Assembly: GCA_018873245.2 (NCBI GenBank)
Contig: JAEMBT020000008.1
Span: forward strand, 7,780,238 to 7,844,237
Length of the DNA: 64,000 bases
Source: Archegozetes longisetosus
Lineage: Eukaryota; Arthropoda; Arachnida; Sarcoptiformes; Trhypochthoniidae
Reading direction: 5' to 3'
In this document: positions 23,382 to 35,857 of the stretch, in pieces
Numbering within the stretch: position 1 is the stretch's first letter
Layout: each line of letters starts with the position of its first letter
Translations under genes and position numbers: made by a program
The notes under the pieces: generated by a model
The model's input: the letters and a program-made list of their open reading frames with translations, nothing else
Databases searched by the model: none
What the model was told of the DNA's origin: nothing

Positions 23382-24433
23382 CTGTTATTCATAAGAGAAT
23401 TTGAAAATGAATTCAAATATGTGTAAAAGAATAGAGTTCAAGATTATTTTTCCATTTATTGAAAATAGTTCAATTAAAGTTTTTTGTCAATTGTTATTTG
23501 ATCAGGTAGTGAGCTTTCACAAGCTTTTGGATTTGTTTTCTATTTGTGCAAACGTGTGAAAAGGTTTCAAGTATTGACCTTATAGGGATTAAAATATCGG
23601 AATAAAACTTTTGAAGTGGCCACGAGTCTGATTCATCCTGGTCGATAACCAGTTTTATTGCATTTCTTACTCTTTATATGCAAAAATTAATCAAATGTAT
23701 CTTCAGTTCTATTCAAGAAGACAAGTAGCAAACTTCAAATAAAGTCATAATTTTAAAAGTTTACTACAATAGCTTAACAAATGAATCAAATTTGAACCGA
23801 AATTTTATATTTATTACGCAATTTAAAACTTATCAGACATACCAAACAAAAAATAAAACACAGGGATCAGAGTCAGTACAAGAACAGCAGCACAGATAAG
23901 ATCTTTTTGAAAAAAACTTAATGTCCATCTATTGTTGCGTAAATTGTGTGGAACTTACAAATTTTCATCCATTTTCATGAATCAAATGAAAATAGAATGA
24001 AGTTCCGACTTTATGACTCACATAAAGCAGCATGTGTAGATAAAAACATAATATTTGGATTGCCCCTGTTTGTTTTATTTATCAAGTATACTTATCGGTT
24101 TCTTTCCAGTTTATAGACATTCACTTGATATACATCCGATTTATAGAAATTTAATTTCATGGACTAATTATTCGCTAATGAAGATTCTGGTTATTGAGAA
24201 GACTATTGATGTTACAGTCGAGATCTTTTCAAGGTTGATAGCACGGTATTCTCCCCTTTAGAACTTTGTAAACATAAATGACTTCAATTATTTAAAATGA
24301 ACACTGATGTGATCATTAGAAAGACCTTTTTCAAGCTTTCGAATGCATATTAATACTTGCATAAAGACATTAAAAATAAGAGGAAAATATGTAAACATAA
24401 ACATATGTACCCATTCCCTTTTTACTCATTTAA
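23382..24433. other. Intergenic, AT-rich
   Basis: Possible 5' exon of the LRAT gene on the minus strand, but none identified. The 68-codon frame at 24055-24261 is unsupported. Confidence 0.4.
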
Positions 24434-25627
24434 AAATAAGTTGACACTAATACGAATCACAATTGAAAGTTGTTAAAGAAGAAAATTTAGCAAATTAAAG
24501 TTCATATACAAAATATTTAGTTTTTTAAATGTAATTTAAAGGCACTTTTGTTAACAAAAATATCTCAAACGAGAGAATTAGGTGAATTCAAAGCTATCAA
24601 AGTGGCCATAGACTATGGAATGAATAAGTCTCCGAAAACTCTCCAAAATAATAATCTCACTCACAAGGGTGTCAGAAAAATCTTTAATAAGTATAAATCT
24701 TTCAATACAATCAAGATATTATCACGAGAAGGCCGTAAAACGGCCACAATAACTCGAACTGAAAACTGAGTCAAACGGAAGGCTTTCAGTGAAAATAAAT
24801 TAACGATCAAAGAAATTAAAGAAAATTTAAATCTTAACATGAGTGTGCCAACAATTAAGATAAGGTTAGATAAAAGAGGTTTTCACGGAAGAATTGAACG
24901 AAGAAAGCCATTTGTGTCACTACACAACATAGAGAAGAAATTGTCACTTGCACAACAATAGGTAAATATGCCACGTTCTTTTTGAAAAGAAAATTTGGTC
25001 CGATGAATCTAAATCTCAACTTTAAAGCAACGGATGAATTGTTCTAGTGTAGCGGAAAAATAATGAGGCATTTAAGAGAGATAATATTGTCAGAACAGTT
25101 AAGCACTCCCACATATTATGGTTCGGAGTTGCTTTTCTGGTCAAGAACTTGGACATCTGACAGAAGTCAGTGGCCGAATGAATTCATATCAGTACAGAGA
25201 TATGATGACTGCAAATTTACAATGTTCTGCAGAAGAAAGGAGCTCTCAAGACACGTTTATTTCTTAATATAATATTGATCCGAAACACACCTCCAAACTT
25301 GTGAAGGAATATTTGACCAATACCAAAGTGGAAGTACTGCAGTGGTCCTCTTAGTCCTGATCTGAATCTAGTTGAGCACCTTTGAAATGAATTGGACCGA
25401 ATGAGCCCGAAAAAGGGGCGCGAAAGTCTTAAGTACTTTAAGAATGCAATTTTTTGAATTGTGATCATCAATTGTACAGAAAATTTAGGATAAGTTAGTC
25501 GGAAGCATAACAAAACCCCCTCAACATGTCCTTATTGCTAAAGGGGATCCTATTAAGTTCTAAACTTTAATTTTCTACTATTAATATTATAATAACTAAG
25601 TATTTTGAAAGTGTCATCTTATATTTG
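24434..25627 (+). mobile_element. Decayed Tc1 transposon (DD34E type)
   Basis: Coding relics follow one another in shifting frames with many stops: an N-terminal helix-turn-helix region (ELGEFKAIKVAIDYGMNKS, 24575 on), SVPTIKIRLDKRGFHGR, then NIDPKHTSKLVKEYL and, after breaks, SPDLNLVEHL. These match Tc1 catalytic blocks. Weak inverted ends ATAAG(T/A)TGACACT lie at about 24434 and 25627. It is fully inactive and older than the element at 5995. Confidence 0.8.
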
Positions 25628-26494
25628 GTTTTATAGGATTTCGGAAAATTTAGCTATGATTAATTAGTGATAGATATTGATAAATTTTTTTGCGTGATCA
25701 ATAGACTAAATATGTCTGTATGTGATATTTTCAGAATTTTTAAAATTATGTTTCATGATAAAATTAGTAAAAACTATGTTCTTTATGCTGATGCCAACTT
25801 TGAAAAGATCTTGATTATACTTCCAATCAATCTAATTGAATCTAATTTTGAAAAATAATCATATTTTCTCTTTGATTGATTCAATGAAACCTTATTCAGA
25901 CATAGTTTTCAGATAGATTACACAAACTAACCAATTAATAATATTCAAATATAAATATGCAGAAAAATTCTGATTAAATAACAAATTAATATATTGAACT
26001 GATTGAACTCAGAATAAAAACCACTTTTCATCTACTAGAATAATAGTTGAATGGGTTTGCATTTTGCACGTGTTAAATGTTTAATTCTCATGAGATTATA
26101 AGATTTACAGATTAGAAGATATGAGATTCAATACATTTCATTTTTAGTTTTAATTAATATACAATTATCTCAATAGTCTCAGATGTGTGAATAAATTGAA
26201 AGAATTATTTTGAATAGCTTAATAATATGTCTCTCTAGTCAAATGTCTATCAAGTGAGATTTCTATAAAGTGGATGTCTATCGATCGGGGTATAACCATA
26301 CTTATCTAGTCCTCCATAAGATAACATGTTTATTACTGTTTCAGATTCAACTGAACTTTAAATAATTACATTTATAATAGAACCATATTATTTCTCACAA
26401 CTAAAAGTTTATTATCCTTTCAAATATTAATTGTTTATTTATATACTAAAGTCAAGATCAGATCAGATCAGAAAGTCTAAAGATAGAACTTAAA
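25628..26494. other. Intergenic, AT-rich
   Basis: The 63-codon frame at 25667 has no recognisable domain. The 5' region of LRAT gene 2 is included; no clear promoter element. Confidence 0.45.
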
Positions 26495-28056
26495 ATGTCT
26501 CTATTATTAGAACATATATATGTTCTTCTCAAATTAATTTGGGCTAACATTTTGGACATTGGATTTTTTTCAATAGTTTCAATATGGTCATTAAACAAAT
26601 TACTCAAAATTGATTCAAGTTATATGATTTCTTATTTTATTAAAAACTTGTATAATCATCTTATTATAAGCTGTTTTTATATTCTAATATTTTCATTACC
26701 TGCGATAATATTTTTCAAAGATATAACGATTGTATTGATACTATTTTTAATCACTCCATTCATACCTGAGCCAACATTTTTCATAAGAATACTGATGTTT
26801 TATTGCTTGATTCCTTACGTGTTCAATGAGTTTGTCATGAGATTAAACTACGAAAAAAGTGAAGCATTTGTAAACTGGAATGAATTAGTAGCAGAACGTG
26901 GAGATATTATTGAATTTCAAAGATATCTGACTATTTGGAATTATAAAATTTGGTTTATTCAAAGCTATATGCATTGGGGTATATATGCTGGTAACAATAG
27001 GATTATACATTTCGTTATTCCTGAAAAAGAAATGGGAGTTGTCAGAATTGAACCTCTAGAGCAAGTTGCTGATAATGATCTTTGCCGGTAATTTCTTTGA
27101 TCATGACAATCTTTGCCCTCCCTAATCCATACTAATATTGTTTCCGCTCCTGATCACTAGTTTATATTAATATTTTGTGAGTTTAAATTTGGATTAATTC
27201 TGTCTTTTTCAGTATTACCTGACCTTAACGTGTTTTGAATTTAAAACACTGCCGCTCCTCATTTAGAGCTAAAGCCGGAATTTTCTCAAATTTACTTCAT
27301 AATTATTATAATGAAAAGAAAAATCTCATCATAATGAGTCCTTTAGTAAAGCCCCGGTAAAGAGAAATCTGTAACAATAATTTCAATATGAGAACAAACA
27401 TTATTCTAAGACAAATTTTCTGATTCTTTCAACTTCATTATAATAAGGTTTAATTGTTATTCGAAAATAGAGAATAAATCTCTTACAAATGAATAATAGT
27501 TTATTTTGATAATTTAATAAACTTCAAATACCAAAATGAATTCCATCTTTAAGTTATATCTAATTTTATATCTAGTGTGAATAATCTGGAAAAATTAGCA
27601 AAGATTAAGCAACTAACTAAAAGAGATACGGAAGAAATAATGGAATACGCCTCGAACGCAATCGATCAAAGGTTTTCTTATGATAAAATCTATTACAACT
27701 GCGAATACTTCGTCACTGAATGTGTCTATGGTTCAGCTTTCAGTACACAAACTGAAGTGATATATGTTTCATGGACTGAAATTTTTGTTATAAAGTATAA
27801 AACTTTATTTATTGTTTACACGTTGTTTGTGGTTCTTTGGGATCAAGAATTCATTCGTGATTATATTAAGGATAAAATTCATAGCGTTTATAGTGATTCA
27901 CAATTGATCTCGTTCTCTGAGAGATTAAAAAGTTTTAGTCAAAGCCTGGAATTGAATTCTTGTATTCCTTCTATCAATTTCATTATTGTTGCAACCTTTG
28001 GAGGGCTTATGTTTATTCTCGCGACTGTAGTTGTGGAGTATTTTCATAAGAGTTAA
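26495..28056 (+). CDS. Membrane-anchored LRAT-domain protein 2
   Basis: There are two exons, 26495-27087 and 27576-28056, separated by a 488-base intron; the split Arg codon matches the uninterrupted CRVNNLEK of the paralogue. The product is 357 residues. The N-terminal 110 residues are strongly hydrophobic with several likely membrane segments. The LRAT domain follows: ERGDIIEFQRYL, YMHWGIYAGNNRIIHF with His160, then NCEYFVTECVYG with Cys240. A single C-terminal transmembrane helix (FIIVATFGGLMFILATVVV) ends the protein. The predicted role is lipid acyl transfer or phospholipase activity on an internal membrane; substrate unknown. The long N-terminal membrane region is unusual, since animal LRAT and PLAAT proteins are small with one anchor. 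Confidence 0.85.
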
Positions 28057-28590
28057 TAGCTTTCATGCTTAAGAATGTATGTATAATTTTACTCACTTTG
28101 TATGATATTTTATGTAACTTCATTATAATCATACTCAATAAATATGCGTTCATTGTATTTAACTGAAATTAATTTTTGCCAGCATCGAGTTTATAAGAGA
28201 ATGTTTTACAATTTTATGTAAGAGGCATAATTGAGGTGATTTAAACAAGTGAAATGATTCTAATTATTTCTAAATATGTATTTATCCATATATAGCTTGT
28301 TATTTGCTTAAAATTTTGCTCCTCCTTAGTTTCATTTCTATGTGAATGCCTTTTTAAGCACATCAATATCTTAACACATCATTGATTATTGATTGACATT
28401 ATATTTGTGTATCATTTCATGAATTACGTTTATCTTAACTACTTTCTCATAACGGCAGTACATTAGAGAGCATAATTCTCTAACATTTTGCGCATGATTT
28501 GTGGATAAATACATAGATCGCTATGTCCTACTAATGATGAACTTGAAATTCTCTTTATTTACTCTAAATCAAATTGAGGTCATGTTAACA
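28057..28590. other. Intergenic, AT-rich
   Basis: No gene. AATAAA-like words at 28137 may serve polyadenylation of LRAT gene 2. Confidence 0.4.
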
Positions 28591-28591
28591 A

Positions 28592-29285
28592 ATGAGTCAG
28601 TTAAGGGATAATAAGAGTTCGAAACGCCCGTAAAAATCGAGAGAGGAGTCGAAATGATAGTGCTCGATGAGAGAAATCGATTAATGTATCAATCATTAAG
28701 CCACAGCCATCCGTTCGCACAGCGGAAGACACTCCCCATTTTCGATATTTCCTTAATATTTAATAATTCATTTGGGAGAGGTAGCTTAATAAATATCGTA
28801 AGAGACTTGTCGATATTACTCGACGAGACAAATCGATTGATCCATGAATCGTTATGCTACACTCACTCATTCAGAAGATACGTCCCTTTTCCGTTTTCCC
28901 TTAATAATTTATTTACGAGTAGGCGAAGCTTAATTAAAATAATGGGAAGAGTCAAAACGATGGTGCTTTGCGAGATAAATCGGCTGATTCATCAATTGTT
29001 ATTTCTAAGGTAAATTATTAAAGAAAACAAAAGAAGACGTAGCGTAATGATTTACGCATCAATCGATTTGTCTTATCGAGCACTATCGATAAGCCTCCTC
29101 TTCCGATTTATATTAGGCTCCTCTTACCCTTAAGTGAGTTATTAAGGTAAACTCGAAGAGTGTGTGTACCTTCTGAACAGATGAGCTTAGCTTATAATCG
29201 ATTTCTCTCATCGAGTACTATCGTTTACGCTCCTCCATCCATTTTTTTGGGAGTTCCGACCGCTTACTACCTCTTAACTAATGAG
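28592..29285. repeat. Palindromic cluster of five ~150-base repeat units
   Basis: The block GTGCTCGATGAGAGAAATCG recurs at 28660, about 28815 (ATTACTCGACGAGACAAATCG-like) and 28962. Inverted forms occur near 29060-29095 and 29195-29225. Units are about 147-155 bases: three direct, then two reversed. The outer ends (ATGAGTCAGTTAAGGG and CTCTTAACTAATGAGTC) are also mirror copies. The open frame 28654-29013 is a by-product of the repeats: its translation repeats LDE-NRL every ~50 residues. It is satellite-like or a compound foldback element, more GC-rich than its surroundings. Confidence 0.75.
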
Positions 29286-29416
29286 TCAAAAACTTTAATA
29301 TCATGATATGTATCTCATTTAAACACATGCAATAATTTCCTAAGTAATTAGAGTGTCAATTAAAGTGCTATACATTATAATTACTAATACAACTATTGAA
29401 ACAAGAATTAACTAGA

Positions 29417-29758
29417 TTAACCTTCCGAAAATTTCTCCTTAATCTTAGACCAATCGATTGAAATCTGTTTTAAAAGTAAATATATCTTATATGAGATGGA
29501 TCGATAGGAATAAAATTGGTTTTTTGTTGAGTTAAATGAGTTGAAATAATTGAAAGATTGATCTTGAATATAATCGCATCCTTCCGCTAGTAATGATTCA
29601 CTGAAATTCGTTATCCTATTACAAAAACAATATTCATTCGAAACAATATAATGCAATTCAATGTGATAAACTATAACGGGTAAACAAATAAGGATATCAT
29701 TCATATAACCGATGGAACCTTTAAAACGAAATCTCTCTGTCCAATAATTTGAGAACAT
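29417..29758 (-). CDS. Unrecognised open frame, possible exon of a membrane protein
   Basis: A 113-codon minus-strand frame (MFSNYWTERF, ICLPVIVYHIEL, CNRITNFSESL, NQFYSYRSISYKIY). It has one hydrophobic stretch and a plausible donor at its end (GAAG-GTTAAT). The style faintly recalls chemoreceptor exons of mites, but I cannot align it to the two receptor genes here. It may be chance. Confidence 0.25.
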   Translation of the reverse strand: MFSNYWTERFRFKGSIGYMNDILICLPVIVYHIELHYIVSNEYCFCNRITNFSESLLAEGCDYIQDQSFNYFNSFNSTKNQFYSYRSISYKIYLLLKQISIDWSKIKEKFSEG

Positions 29759-30717
29759 TGACTCAGGTTTATTAATTTAATTTCTTGAAAATTGGCTCCT
29801 AATTTTCATTGAATATGATAGAGAAAATCTCCGTAAAAGTCACAAATATCCATCTATTTGAGGGCATGTGTCTACAGGTACTACAAGCATGTTCATTGAT
29901 CAGTTTTATTGAATTTTAGAAGCAGGTCAACATTTAATTTTACTTTGATATCAAAAAGGCAATCTAATTATTAATAATGACTAAGAAGTAATGAATATTT
30001 ATCGAATAAGTGCAATCTAGAGTGAATTCAATCTACTTTACAAAGAAATAGTCCCAAAAATACAATTCAAATTCAGTTTTAGGTCAGAGGTTTGACTGTA
30101 TATTTTCAGTTGATAGATAACTTTGACTTTTATTGCCCATCTATTTGTTATTTCAACTAAAGAAATAATAAAATTTCTCACTATCAACTGCGTTAAAGAC
30201 TATCAACTTTTCGTTTGTACTAATTATTAATTTAAAGTATATTAATCTCGTTTATAATGAAGAATTTTTTAGTTTATATTACGTATTATCTATTTTAGTT
30301 TTCGCTGTATCCTTTCCCCGTGCAAAGGTATAATAAATATATACTTGTTTTAAATACTGTTATGCCACCAAATATATTGTAATATATTTATCAAAGCTAT
30401 CGCGAAGGGCCTGATCATATGGCAGATCAAATTTATCTGTAAATAATACTACCAGTTCTACTAATAATCGTGATCGGCAACAAACGCACAATTCAACCAA
30501 CGCGACGGTACTCAAATCCTGTTAATATCGCTTTTGATAGCAGTTGTATTCATAACTTTAATGATATCAGAAACTAATATAAATAAAATCAGTTTTCGTG
30601 ATACAGTTATCAGTCTATCGATGAAATGTCTTATCATAATTTTGGGTCTATTTGTCCCCTATTTCATACAATCAACAAATATAGTAACCTAATACCGACG
30701 GTTCATCCTATGCTGAC
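29759..30717. other. Intergenic, AT-rich
   Basis: No gene or clear repeat seen. Confidence 0.45.
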
Positions 30718-31428
30718 CAGTGTTGTAAAAAGGAAATTTCACGTCAAAAATCGAGAAATTTTCTTTTAATGAACCTCCCATAGAAATATATGAACCTCTC
30801 ATAGAAATATATTAACCTCCCATAATAATATATGAATCTCATATAGGGATATATGAACCACTCAAAACATATGACTTACATGCAGTCGACTTTACTTTTT
30901 AGTCTGACTACAGCAAAAGTTTTGAACACTTGTTTGTTAAAAATGATTTTATTTATTCAAATAAGTATGAAAGACTCTCCCTTCTTTACAGAATTATCGC
31001 GCTTTTATATATAGCGCAGATTATAGTTTTAAAGAGTTGCACTTCTCTGTGGAAATGTAAAATTTTCAGAGTTGGCAACAAATAAGTAAACAAACAAACA
31101 AGTAGACAAACAAACAAAAGGATTAGGTAGTTGTTTTGTAAAGGTCAGGATTGCAAGTTAGAGGTTGCCTACATTACACATGCAGATATTAATCTTTAAG
31201 TTTAAACAATTTAATTTAATTTTGAACTTAATTTTTAATACATTTAAGTTTTATTTATTCATAAATTCCTTAAAATGGCTGTAAAGACATGCTATTCCGT
31301 TTGATGAATCCGAGGGTTATTATATTTCAATAGAACGTTCATATATTTCTATGGGAAGTTCATTAAAAGAAAATTTTTTTGGCCATAGAAATATTTCTAG
31401 AAACATTTCTAGAAATTTCCCAACACTA
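30718..31428. mobile_element. hAT-type MITE, second copy, with a nested insertion
   Basis: The ends CAGTGTTGTAAAAAGG (30718) and, in complement, TAGTGTTGGGAAATTTC (31428) match the MITE at 8214. The interior is collinear with that copy, including the ATGAACCTCCCATAG minisatellite, here five units (30767-30872) instead of six. It is split by a 292-bp insertion. The target duplication is no longer recognisable. Confidence 0.8.
30886..31177. mobile_element. Nested 292-bp insertion with 8-bp target duplication
   Basis: ACATGCAG flanks both sides (30878-30885 and 31178-31185). The relative at about 8395 has a single related site (ACATATGCAAAT). No clear inverted ends are visible. It contains an A-rich ACAAACAAACAAG stretch (31090-31120). 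The class is unknown; 8 bp suggests a hAT or P-type element. Confidence 0.65.
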
Positions 31429-31602
31429 CATAGAACGAACATAAACTTGATATTGGAGACAGTTTTGAGAAGTGCACTACTTAAGTACTGCCTACAGGAA
31501 ATAACAATGCAGAGGTTGGAAATACTCTGGATTTGGCTGTAATTATGCGAATAAAATTTTCGCAAGTTTCGCCGAATGACTAAATCTAAAACCATCAAAG
31601 CG

Positions 31603-32310
31603 TGGCTTCTATCATATATGTAATATGAGTGAAGTTTCCATCGATTTCATTAAGTGTTCAGTACGATACCGTGGATTGGTGACAATTGTTAATGGACCAT
31701 GTTACCTAGAACCTAAAATATAATATTCCTGGAAAATGTTTAACGTTCTTGATTAAGTGATACCATGAAAGGCTCTAAGTTTTAAGCGTACTAAGTTCGA
31801 TCTAAGTCCCCAGGGGCTGGCCCTAGACCTCTAACTATAGTTTTGTTGGAATTATTTCAGCGAGTATTATCCAATGATGTATAATATTTAAGGATTTGGA
31901 CTTAGAAAATCCATGATTTCCAAAGGATATTTTTATACTAGCAACAGATATTCAAGCTAAGGCGCCAGTACTATGGTACCAATGTTAGGCAGATATACGC
32001 TCTAAATAACCAAATGCTTCTCCCTAGGACAATGTATAGGAATGTGAGCTATTATAGGGAAAAGTAATACTTTTATTCAAAGTTTGGTGGGTCCAAGGCC
32101 AGTCTGGGGCTTAGATATGACTTAGTCCCCATTAGCCCTATGGTCCCTCATAGTGTCATTCGACTCTGGACTTTGAGCGGTTTCCAAATATATCACATTT
32201 TAGGTTCTAGGTCATGTGGTTCATTAGTCATTTTCGCCAACCCATGGAATTGTATCTGAACACATAATGGAATCGATAGTGGCTTCACTCATATTACATA
32301 TATAATGTTT
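31603..32310. mobile_element. Foldback MITE with ~140-bp diverged inverted arms
   Basis: ATATATGTAATATGAGTGAAG at 31612 is repeated in reverse at about 32285. Further paired blocks are CCTAGAACCTAAAAT (31704 and, reversed, 32201) and the AAGTCC-CCCAGGGGC region in the middle. No coding signal. Confidence 0.65.
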
Positions 32311-32705
32311 TGCTAAATAAAATTCAATTTTTTATATACTTAATAATTACTATGAATAAAGAAATCTTGGTAAAACCCGATACCTCTGCAGTTGTCTAGT
32401 TTCCATGTGAGTAATTTAAAGCTCACATATTAAATAATTAAATTGAATTGTATTTATTGATAAAATTGGTGTCACATGATTTGGATGCATTCTTTATGTT
32501 CAAGGGACATTGACTGCAAAGCACTTACCAAAAAACACTGGAATATTATTGGGACTGGTTTTTTGATTTTAAGTACGTTTTACATCTTTGATGTTAAACA
32601 CAGTGAGATAAGATATTGTTATCTCACAATTGTTTGACTGGGTGGTAGACCTTTTGTCGTTGATTCGCACTACAGCATATTTGTATTGTAGTTTTATGCA
32701 ATTAT
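32311..32705. other. 5' region of the RCC1-kinase gene
   Basis: No gene. A small palindrome GATAAGATATTGTTATCTC lies at 32608-32626. Possible regulatory DNA. Confidence 0.35.
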
Positions 32706-35700
32706 ATGAGAATGGAGGAAATTAATAAATACGAAATTTTTAAAGATCTGGAATTAGACAAAGATTTCATCAAGAACATCAAACTCTTTTATATTTTGTG
32801 GAAAAGTGTATTTATTGTTACAAATGATGACAAGACATACGTTTTTGGTCGAAATACTTGGGGAGTTTTAGGTTTTGGTCATGAGAATGAAGTAAAAGAG
32901 TTGACTATAAATGAAGACTTGAGCAATAAACAATTTATTGACTTCAGGAGTAGTTTATTTCATACAATTGCGCGCACTACTGATGGGAAATTATATTGTT
33001 GGGGTTCGAATGGAGTTGGATATTCTTCGGGATTTTTAGGGAATGGAAGGAAAGATAGAAAGATATATAAACCAGAATTAAACAAACATTTGTGTAAAAA
33101 ACATATTATTGAAATTTGTTGTGGTGAACTTCATTCACTTGCTTTGACGATTGATGGTCAAGTTTATGCGTGGGGTCATAATAGATATGGACAGATTGGG
33201 AATAGAAAAAGAGAATGGAATGAAAAGTATAGATTTAATGATTGTGTGTCGATTCCATATCGTGTGAATGGATTTAGAAAACAGAAAGTTAAGGCGATTG
33301 CATGTGGTGTTTGGCACTCAATGGCTTTGACAGAGAAGGGAAAAGTTTTCAGTTGGGGCTGGAATAAATTTGGACAACTGGGCTTTGAAAGGTCGAAGAA
33401 ATACAAGTTAATAAATATACCGAAACTTATCAGTATCGGTGATATTATTGAGAAAATAAGTTGTGGGCGAGAACACAGTTTGTTGCTGTCACGTGATGGA
33501 GATATTTATGTGTTTGGTGTTAAGTCCGTGCAACTTGGAAATGAAAAAATTAAAGAGCAAAGTGAAACTACTTTGAACAAATTGAAAAATACTAACAAAT
33601 TCATTGATATCGCATCACATTCTCATTATGACATTTCCGCCGCAATTTCTACAGATGGTATAATTTACTTATTGCACAAAAACGATGGAGACGTAATATT
33701 TAAACTAAGAGAAACACAATTCAATTCTTTTCAGGAATTATTCGCATATTGTTTAGAAATAACTTATAAATCAGTTTATAAACCGTTTAAAGGAATGAAT
33801 TTCGAAACTTTACTGAAATTGAGAATAAACGAGTGCGAGCAAAATTTCAACGAAATCTTCGTTATTTCTTCGGGTAGTTTTGGTACTGTCTATAAAGTTG
33901 TTGAAAAGAATTCGAGTGAAATTTATGCGATCAAGAAAATTCCGTTTAGTGAAGATCAAGAGGAAAAAATTTACAAAGAGTTAGAAATAATGGCAAAAGT
34001 GGGCGGTGATCATGTAGTCAGATGTTATAATTTCTGGATAGAAGAAAATCATTTTCAGAAATATAATTTCAAAATTAGTAAAATTTTTGGTTTGAGTTCA
34101 AGTTATGAAGATTACCCTCTATTATTGCACATTCAAATGGAGTTATGCTATAAAACATTGAGAGGAATTATTGATATATTTGAACAAGAAATCAACCGAA
34201 AATTAGATGAAATGATTCCTCATATAAATTATTATGTTTCGAGTGAGCTGTTCAAAGAGATACTCGAAAGTCTTGATTATTTACATAAACAAAATCCTCC
34301 AATAATTCACAGAGACTTGAAGCCTGCAAATATTCTGATAACAAATGGATTCAGTGGTAAATTTATTAAACTAGCTGATTTTGGTTTAGCTGTTTTTCAT
34401 GAATCTGAAGACCAGTCACATACTCAGGGGCCGGGAACTGATAAATATATGGCACCTGAAGTTAAGGGATCGAGAAACTATGGAATAAAGGCAGACATTT
34501 ACAGTTTAGGAGTTATTGTTGAAGAATTATTCAATTTGAAAGCAGATTCGGGAAAACGATCATTGGATACAAGTAATAAAATAAAAATCGCGAATTTAAT
34601 GAATCAAATGACGTTATATGTAGCTGAAAAACGTCCAAATTGTGATGAAATATTAAACCGGAAAGATTTATGGGATACAAGTTTTGGTCAATTTGTTGAA
34701 ACGAAAAAATTAACAATTAGTGACGAAATAATCACAATCGGAGACAATTTTCACTTATATTTCATTAAAACTAAATTAAATCAGAGGTCATTCGCACCTA
34801 ATGTCAAGGAATATGAGCAGAATTTCAGAGAGATAGAAGTCAACACTTTCGGCACATTCGGGATCATAGCTAAAGCTGTTGAGAAAAAGTCAAATGAAAT
34901 TTTTGCGATTAGTAAAATAACTTTGAGTGAAGAACTAAGAGATATTATATTAGAAGAGTTAAAGTCTCTCGCATCTATTAAAAGCGAATTTCTTATAGAA
35001 TTCCATGAATACTGGGTTCAAGACAATTATTACGCTGGAAATGATTACAAGATTCATGAAATATCTTATTTGAATTCCAGTCTAGAAGTTTCCCATTTTA
35101 ACGAACCATTTTTATTACATATTCAAATGGAGCCGTTCTTCAAATCCTTAAAAGAAGTCATTCAAATACTCAATGAAGAGTTGAATCAAAAACCATCACA
35201 AGTCATGAGTCTTTTTGGTTACTATATTTCAAGTGAATTATTCATTGAGTTACTCGAAAGTGTTAATTATTTGCACAATCAGAATATAATTCACGGAGAC
35301 TTAATATCTGCAAATATTCCAATAACGTCCGGATCGAATGGTAGATTTATTAAGCTAGTTAATTTTGGATCAGCAATCATTCGTGAACTCAATAAACGAA
35401 CCCATGCTCAAGGGTCAAGAATTGAGAAATATGTGGCACCAGAAGTGATGAGAGGAAAAAATTATGACTTCAAGGCAGACGTTTATAGCTTAGGTTTCAT
35501 TATTCAAGAATTATTCAACATTGATGTTAATGAGTAATAATATTTTGTGTTATATTATGCATGACTTATATTATTCTTATTTTCCTTCCATTCTTTAGTC
35601 CAATCGGAGAAAATACAGAATTAGAGAAAAAGTACTCAAATTTATATGATTTAACTGAACATATTATTTCACCTATACAAGCTAAAAGGCCGAATTGTGA

Positions 35701-35857
35701 GCAAATTCTGAGTAAAAGAAATTTGTGGGCTTTCAGTTCAAGTGAATTAATAACTAAAAAAGAGTTCGAAAATAGTTCGAAAGAAAATAAAATGATTGGA
35801 GAAAGTTTTCACTGGTTTTTCATTCAAACAAAACTTAAGAGACGGTATGAACAGTAA
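32706..35857 (+). CDS. RCC1-repeat protein with a protein kinase and a second, degenerate kinase domain
   Basis: Exons are 32706-35533 and 35599-35857 (65-base intron), giving 1028 residues. Residues ~30-290 are RCC1 beta-propeller repeats (HSLALTIDGQVYAWGHN, HSMALTEKGKVFSWGWN). Kinase 1 (~380-660) has SSGSFGTVY, Lys410 (YAIKKI), HRDLKPAN (Asp537), DFG (Asp558) and a GTDKYMAPEV segment. Its VRCYNFWIEEN and LLLHIQMELC blocks resemble the eIF2-alpha kinase group. Kinase 2 (~705-1000) keeps the same layout but has Ser736 for the catalytic Lys, HGD for HRD and NFG (886) for DFG, so it is a pseudokinase. Nek8/Nek9 carry the kinase before the RCC1 repeats; here the order is reversed. The TAA at 35855 interrupts what was once a third kinase unit. 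The substrate is unknown. Confidence 0.88.

Noticed and set aside
28654..29013. 119-codon protein with internal repeats
   Set aside because: The repetition follows the DNA repeat units, continues in inverted form outside the frame, and has no domain.
31320..31598. 92-codon minus-strand frame
   Set aside because: Spans the end of a hAT MITE and unrelated flank; no domain.
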